Positions 59,571-64,000 of a stretch of DNA of 64,000 nt are shown in pieces (position 1 is the stretch's first letter; each line of letters starts with the position of its first letter). The notes beneath the pieces are model-generated. The model was given only the letters and a program-made list of their open reading frames with translations. It did no database searches and was not told where the DNA came from. Made by a program: the position numbers and the translations under genes. This stretch comes from Dyella_B sp035277725 (lineage in GTDB: Bacteria > Pseudomonadota > Gammaproteobacteria > Xanthomonadales > Rhodanobacteraceae), in NCBI RefSeq assembly GCF_035277725.1, contig NZ_DATEJY010000153.1, forward strand, positions 12,266-76,265. The letters run 5' to 3'.

Positions 59571-59602
59571 CGTCGCCCCGGCCAAAGCCGGGGCCCAGCG
59601 CT
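59571..59602. repeat. Single REP arm, CGTCGCCCCGGC family
   Basis: CGTCGCCCCGGCCAAAGCCG GGGC; related to the CGTCATTCC family arm at 18239. Confidence 0.7.
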
Positions 59603-59756
59603 CTTGGCTGGGCGGCGGCCAATGGGCAGCCGTGCCGCACTTTCTGTATACTTATCCGCTTTTCCGCCCGCCTCAGCGGGCATTCCGGCTCTCCTGGTCG
59701 CGGGGGAGTCAGTCCAGTCGCCGTGAGGCGGCTTTCCAACCCAAGGCAATACCAAC

Positions 59757-60413
59757 ATGGCCAAGACTCATGAAATCGTGGCGCAAGTGCGCAAAGACGA
59801 GGGGAAAGGTGCGAGCCGCCGCCTGCGTCGTGCGTCCTTCGTGCCCGCAGTGGTTTACGGTGCGGGCCAGCCCGCCGAGAGCATCCAGATCGAGCACAAC
59901 ACCATCCTGCTCGCCGCCCGCCACGAGTGGTTCTTCTCGTCGGTGCTCGACTTGAACGTCGACGGCAAGGTGCAGAAGGTGCTGGTGCGTGACTGGCAGA
60001 AGCATCCGTTCAAGCAGCAGATGCTGCACATGGACTTCCAGCGCATCAACGAGAACGAAGCCATTCGCGTGAATGTGCCGCTCCACTTCCTGAACCAGGA
60101 AAAGTCCCCGGCTGGCAAGACCGCTGGCGTGGTGATTTCGCACAACCTCAACGAAGTGCAGATCTCGTGCCTGCCGAAGGATCTGCCGGAGTTCATCGAA
60201 CTCGACCTGTCCGACCTGAAGCCCGGCGACATCATCCACTTGTCGCAGTTGAAGCTGCCGACGAACGTGGAAATCCCGGAGCTGCACCTGGGCGCGGATC
60301 ACGACGTGGCCGTCGTCACCGCCGTGACGGTGCAGGAAGAAGTCGACGCAGCGCCGGCCGAAGGTGCCGAAGGCCAGCCGGCCGCCGAGGCTTCCAAGGA
60401 AACCAAGAAGTAA
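59757..60413 (+). CDS. rplY: 50S ribosomal protein L25 (Ctc form)
   Basis: 218 aa, the long form with L25 N-domain (residues 1-95, 5S rRNA binding) and TL5 C-domain (to about 190), then an acidic Ala/Glu tail. Start MAKTHEIVAQVRKDEGKGAS. Preceded by a 195-nt leader containing TATACT near 59647, a possible -10. Confidence 0.97.
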   Translation: MAKTHEIVAQVRKDEGKGASRRLRRASFVPAVVYGAGQPAESIQIEHNTILLAARHEWFFSSVLDLNVDGKVQKVLVRDWQKHPFKQQMLHMDFQRINENEAIRVNVPLHFLNQEKSPAGKTAGVVISHNLNEVQISCLPKDLPEFIELDLSDLKPGDIIHLSQLKLPTNVEIPELHLGADHDVAVVTAVTVQEEVDAAPAEGAEGQPAAEASKETKK

Positions 60414-60434
60414 TTCGCTTCTCCTCGGACTTAT

Positions 60435-60457
60435 CCCTCTCCCTGTTTGGGAGAGGG
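60435..60457. repeat. Small palindrome CCCTCTCCC / GGGAGAGGG
   Basis: 9-bp perfect stem with a 5-nt loop between rplY and pth. Sequences of this kind recur widely in Xanthomonadaceae intergenic DNA as I recall; it could act as a weak terminator. Confidence 0.6.
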
Positions 60458-60496
60458 TACGGATGAGGGGCCAACCGAGCGGCGAACTTCCGACCC

Positions 60497-61081
60497 ATGG
60501 CAGGCCTACGGCTTATCGTCGGACTGGGCAATCCCGGTACCGAATACCTCAGAACCCGGCACAACGCCGGGTTCTGGTTTGTTGACGCCCTGGCAGCCGG
60601 CCAGAGCGAACGATTCGGCTTCGACGGCAAGCTGCACGGTGAAACCTGCAAGCTGCGCATCGGCGGCGAATCGGTGTGGCTGCTCAAGCCCGCCACTTTC
60701 ATGAACAAGAGCGGCATCGCCGTAGCTTCCGCACTGCGCTACTACAAGATCGAGCCGGAGGAGTGCCTGGTTGCGCACGATGACCTGGATCTTCCTGCGG
60801 GTGCCGTCCGCCTGAAGTTCGATGGCGGCCATGGTGGCCAGAATGGCTTGCGCGACATCATGGCTCATCTGGGGCATGGCAAATTCCATCGCCTGCGTCT
60901 TGGCATCGGGCATCCCGGCCACAAGGACCAGGTCACGTCCTGGGTGCTGGGTCGTCCTTCTGCCAATGATGAAGACGCCCTGCTGGATGGCATCGCGCGT
61001 GCGCTGAACGTGTTGCCGTTGGCGGTTGACGGGCAGTTCGACAAGGCGATGCAGCAGCTGCACACGCCGGCCAAGCGTTGA
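60497..61081 (+). CDS. pth: Peptidyl-tRNA hydrolase
   Basis: 194 aa. LIVGLGNPGTEYLRTRHNAG at residues 4-23 with the catalytic His, KPATFMNKSGIAV near 64 and HDDLDLPAGAVRLK near 94 are family signatures. Releases tRNA from prematurely dropped peptidyl-tRNA. Part of the conserved rplY-pth-ychF row. Confidence 0.98.
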   Translation: MAGLRLIVGLGNPGTEYLRTRHNAGFWFVDALAAGQSERFGFDGKLHGETCKLRIGGESVWLLKPATFMNKSGIAVASALRYYKIEPEECLVAHDDLDLPAGAVRLKFDGGHGGQNGLRDIMAHLGHGKFHRLRLGIGHPGHKDQVTSWVLGRPSANDEDALLDGIARALNVLPLAVDGQFDKAMQQLHTPAKR

Positions 61082-61138
61082 GCGGACGCTTGCCGTTTAC
61101 TATTTCCTTTTTCAGTTTCATATCCGGATCGATAAACC

Positions 61139-62230
61139 ATGGGCATCAAATGCGGCATCGTCGGCCTGCCTAACGTCGGCAAATCCACCTTGTTTAATGC
61201 GTTGACCAAGGCGGGCATTGCTGCAGCCAACTTCCCGTTCTGCACCATCGAGCCGAACGTCGGCGTGGTGCCGGTGCCTGATCCGCGCCTGCAGGCGCTG
61301 TCGGATATCGTCAATCCGCAGAAGATCATTCCCACTGCCGTGGAGTTCGTCGATATCGCCGGTCTGGTGGCGGGTGCGTCCAAGGGCGAAGGCCTCGGTA
61401 ATAAATTCCTCGCACATATCCGCGAAGTGGATGCCATTGCGCATGTCGTTCGTTGCTTCGAGCACAGCGACATCATCCATGTGGCCGGCAAGGTCGATCC
61501 GATCGCCGATATCGAAACCATCGATACCGAACTGGCGCTGGCTGACCTGGATTCGGTCGAAAAGGCGCTCAATCGCGCCGAGCGCGCCGCCAAGGCCAAT
61601 GACAAGGAGGCGCTGGCCAAGAAGCCGGTGCTGCAAAAGCTCGCTGCTGGCCTCAACGAAGGCAAGACGGCGCGCAGCCTTGGCCTGGATGATGACGAAA
61701 AGGCGCTGGTGCGTGATCTATTCCTGCTCACGCTGAAGCCGCTGATGTATATCGCCAACGTGCGCGAGGATGGCTTTGAAAACAATCCGCATCTTGATGC
61801 CGTGCGTGCCCGTGCTGCCGCGGAAGGCGCTGAAGTGGTGCCGGTATGCGCCGCCATCGAGGAAGAGCTCTCGCAACTGGATGACGCTGATCGTGACGAA
61901 TTTCTGCAGGATCTTGGGCTGGAAGAGCCTGGCCTTAACCGTGTGATCCGTGCCGGCTACAAGCTGCTCAATCTGCAGACTTACTTCACCGCTGGCGTAA
62001 AGGAAGTGCGCGCCTGGACTATCAAGCGTGGCTTCACGGCGCCGCAGGCTGCGGGCGTGATCCATACTGATTTCGAGCGTGGCTTCATTCGCGCAGAAAC
62101 GGTGTCCTATGACGACTTCATTCACTACAAAGGCGAATCCGGTGCTGCTGCGGCAGGCAAGCTGCGCAAGGAAGGCAAGGAATACATCGTCAAGGACGGG
62201 GATGTGCTGCACTTCCTGTTCAACGTCTAA
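61139..62230 (+). CDS. ychF: Obg-like GTPase/ATPase YchF
   Basis: 363 aa, the exact family length. P-loop GLPNVGKSTLFNALTKAG at residues 8-25, then FVDIAGLVAGASKGEGLGN near 68-86; TGS domain at the C-terminus (from about 280). YchF/OLA1 binds ATP rather than GTP and associates with ribosomes. Confidence 0.98.
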   Translation: MGIKCGIVGLPNVGKSTLFNALTKAGIAAANFPFCTIEPNVGVVPVPDPRLQALSDIVNPQKIIPTAVEFVDIAGLVAGASKGEGLGNKFLAHIREVDAIAHVVRCFEHSDIIHVAGKVDPIADIETIDTELALADLDSVEKALNRAERAAKANDKEALAKKPVLQKLAAGLNEGKTARSLGLDDDEKALVRDLFLLTLKPLMYIANVREDGFENNPHLDAVRARAAAEGAEVVPVCAAIEEELSQLDDADRDEFLQDLGLEEPGLNRVIRAGYKLLNLQTYFTAGVKEVRAWTIKRGFTAPQAAGVIHTDFERGFIRAETVSYDDFIHYKGESGAAAAGKLRKEGKEYIVKDGDVLHFLFNV

Positions 62231-62235
62231 GATTG

Positions 62236-62262
62236 AAGCCTCGCGTAAGCGGGGCTTTTTTC
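62236..62262 (+). terminator. Rho-independent terminator of ychF
   Basis: AAGCCTCGC-GTAA-GCGGGGCTT followed by six T in a row, starting 5 nt after the stop. Confidence 0.92.
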
Positions 62263-62299
62263 ATGCGAGCATGTGCGCCAATGCATGGAGTACATGCCC

Positions 62300-62797
62300 A
62301 TGTCTCGGCAAGCATTATGTATACGTCTCGCGCAGCCGGGTGATGCCCGTGCCATCGGCGTACTGAGCCGTCGTGTCGTGCGGCGCTGGGTATTGCCTGA
62401 CCAGCCACGCAAGATTGGCCATGAGTTGCTCTCGCGACTTTCAGCCAGAATGCTGCGCCAGAGGATCCTGGAAGGTCAGCGCTTTTATCTGGCCTATCTG
62501 GACGAGGCATTGGTGGGCGTTGCGGCCATGCGCGATGACAGCCATCTGCTGCACTTTTACGTCAGTACGCGCTATCAGGGGCGAGGTATTGCGAGGCAAC
62601 TTTGGCAGTGTGTGTTGCAGGATGCGATCAGGCGCGCCGGCACGCATCGCTTCACGCTCAATGCCACGCGTTGCGCTGTGCCGGTGTACGTTCGCCTGGG
62701 ATTTTGCGTGGACGGCCCAGAGCGGCCCTCACCCAATGGCGTGATGACTACGCCGATGAGCCTCCGGCTGCCGATGCAGCGCAGCAAGCGGGCATAA
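62300..62797 (+). CDS. GNAT-family acetyltransferase
   Basis: 165 aa from MSRQALCIRLAQPGDARAIG; GGAG lies 9 nt upstream, favouring this ATG over earlier ones. Acetyl-CoA motif VSTRYQGRGIARQLWQ near residues 91-106. Substrate unknown; the family is often involved in small-molecule or protein N-acetylation. Its start is just past the ychF terminator. Confidence 0.87.
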   Translation: MSRQALCIRLAQPGDARAIGVLSRRVVRRWVLPDQPRKIGHELLSRLSARMLRQRILEGQRFYLAYLDEALVGVAAMRDDSHLLHFYVSTRYQGRGIARQLWQCVLQDAIRRAGTHRFTLNATRCAVPVYVRLGFCVDGPERPSPNGVMTTPMSLRLPMQRSKRA

Positions 62798-62833
62798 TGC
62801 AGCCTTCACCTCGGCGTACTCGTTGGAGAGCCC

Positions 62834-63322
62834 ATGTCAGGCCAGCAGCACGAAGTCACATTCCGTTTCCTCGCGCAGCCCACCGATGTGAACTTCGGCG
62901 GCAAAGTGCACGGCGGCATGGTGATGAAGTGGATCGACCAGGCTGGTTACGCGTGCGCCGTGGGCTGGAGCGGGGCGTATTGCGTTACCGCAGCGGTGAG
63001 CGGCATTCAATTCGTCAAGCCGATCCTGATCGGCGATCTGGTCAGCGTCCGGGCCAAGTTGATCTACACCGGCACGTCCAGCATGCAGATGGCGGTGGAT
63101 GTGCTGGCGCGCGACCTGCGTTCTGGTGAAGAGCGCCTGGCGACCAGTTGCGTGATGGTGTTTGTGGCCTTGGATAAACCGGAGGGCAAGCCCACGCCCG
63201 TGCCCCAGTGGACGCCACGCGATGAGAACGAACGGCGGTTGCAGGAGCAGGCCAAGCATCTGTTGGAGATATCCAAGAACATGGCGCAGTGGGTCGATAC
63301 GCGCGGCGCAGGAAACGATTGA
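62834..63322 (+). CDS. Acyl-CoA thioesterase (YciA-type hotdog)
   Basis: 162 aa. Hotdog fold with the catalytic Asp region GKVHGGMVMKWIDQAGYAC near residues 21-39 and FVKPILIGDLVSVRAKLIY near 60-78. Cleaves acyl-CoA esters to free acids in the cytoplasm; chain preference unknown. Confidence 0.92.
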   Translation: MSGQQHEVTFRFLAQPTDVNFGGKVHGGMVMKWIDQAGYACAVGWSGAYCVTAAVSGIQFVKPILIGDLVSVRAKLIYTGTSSMQMAVDVLARDLRSGEERLATSCVMVFVALDKPEGKPTPVPQWTPRDENERRLQEQAKHLLEISKNMAQWVDTRGAGND

Positions 63323-63383
63323 AGTGGCGCGCTGGTTCGCCCCGAAAAGTCACGAAAAATCGGCCGTTTCGCTCGTCAAGGTG

Positions 63384-63412
63384 TTGACACACCAAGCCTC
63401 GATCCACACAAT
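63384..63412 (+). promoter_or_regulatory. Sigma70 promoter of the tRNA-Tyr-Gly-Thr-tuf operon
   Basis: TTGACA, 17 nt, CACAAT, 15 nt before tRNA-Tyr. The hexamers match the tRNA-Gln promoter exactly. Confidence 0.75.
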
Positions 63413-63426
63413 AGCCGTTCTTTGTT

Positions 63427-63512
63427 GGAGGGATACCCAAGCGGCCAACGGGGGCAGACTGTAAATCTGCTGGCTCACGCCTTCGGTGGTTCGAATCCAC
63501 CTCCCTCCACCA
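63427..63512 (+). tRNA. tRNA-Tyr (GTA)
   Basis: 86 nt with CCA. Acceptor GGAGGGA pairs with TCCCTCC. The anticodon loop CTGTAAA and the long variable arm mark a class II tRNA. Confidence 0.98.
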
Positions 63513-63606
63513 GTCAATTACCACGGGTCATCGTGGTCAGGCTGGAAGGCAGATCGCAAAAGCGGTTGAATGCGCCGATGCGGTCGAGAGATGAGTTCCG
63601 CACCGA

Positions 63607-63680
<74 letters not shown>

Positions 63681-63706
63681 TTGATCTCGTCACTCAAAGT
63701 TTTTGT

Positions 63707-63782
<76 letters not shown>

Positions 63783-63860
63783 CGCATTGGCTGCAAGCGG
63801 TATCGCCTGATAGCTCGTTAGATTTCCTTATCACTCAGACTCCATTGGGATGTAGCGCTC

Positions 63861-64000
63861 ATGGCAAAGGGTAAATTCGAACGCACCAAGCCGCACGTAA
63901 ACGTGGGGACGATTGGTCACGTGGACCACGGCAAGACGACGCTGACGGCGGCGCTGACGAAGGTTGGAGCGGAGCGTTTTGGCGGTGAGTTCAAGGGCTA
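63861..64000 (+). CDS. tuf: Elongation factor Tu (3' end outside window)
   Basis: The first 46 codons are visible: MAKGKFERTKPHVNVGTIGH then VDHGKTTLTAALTKV with the G1 P-loop. EF-Tu carries aminoacyl-tRNA to the ribosome. It is preceded by the tRNA-Tyr-Gly-Thr cluster with a 78-nt spacer, probably co-transcribed. Confidence 0.97.
   Translation, partial: MAKGKFERTKPHVNVGTIGHVDHGKTTLTAALTKVGAERFGGEFKG

Overview
The window looks like chromosomal DNA of a GC-rich gammaproteobacterium of the order Xanthomonadales, most likely the Rhodanobacteraceae (Dyella, Luteibacter, Frateuria or Rhodanobacter type). Evidence: an X-type VirB locus in the order virB7-8-9-10-11-1-2-3-4-5-6, the blocks hemA-prfA / lolB-prs-rplY-pth-ychF and tRNA-Tyr-Gly-Thr-tuf, ftsY-asmA-mutY-yggX, and many GTAG-type REP palindromes like those of Stenotrophomonas. 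Genus assignment is inference.

Left end (1-11.3 kb, minus strand): a complete set of VirB1-VirB11 proteins of a type IV secretion system, with start/stop overlaps through virB7-virB10. VirB7 is long and has a globular region after its lipobox, as in the Xanthomonas citri bacteria-killing machine (N0 domain). The operon ends with a secreted DUF4189 protein and the start of a lipoprotein cut by the window edge, the kind of small secreted partners found around effector/immunity genes. VirD4 and effectors are not in view.

Middle (11.4-52.5 kb): core and accessory genes in short operons. These include suhB, trmJ, a CorC/HlyC-like protein, DUF47-pit (phosphate), an alkyltransferase-like protein, recQ, a thioredoxin/CcdA divergent pair, yggX-mutY-asmA-ftsY, rsmD-coaD, ferredoxin-ggt, a TMEM43-like protein, an orphan chemoreceptor-tail protein, a Nudix hydrolase/exonuclease/nitroreductase operon, cdd, pntAA separated from pntAB-pntB by a sigma-factor operon, sufT, an AidB-like dehydrogenase, DUF2069-wrbA, yihY-tlpA-acyP and a TPR glycosyltransferase.

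Right end (52.7-64 kb): hemA-prfA, divergent from a TPR lipoprotein-lolB-acetyltransferase operon, then tRNA-Gln, prs, rplY, pth, ychF, a GNAT, a thioesterase, tRNA-Tyr, tRNA-Gly, tRNA-Thr and the start of tuf. The acetyltransferase occupies the position where ispE is usual.

Non-coding structure is the most unusual part. Three sequence types of GTAG palindromes and a second REP family fill most intergenic gaps. Four longer inverted-repeat elements (12409, 12530, 15085 and 27529) share an internal GCCAGTCTG motif; the one at 27529 folds as a perfect outer stem enclosing two perfect hairpins. Two gene 3' ends (trmJ and the DUF2069 gene) have been tandemly duplicated together with their adjacent GTAG palindrome, leaving gene fragments.
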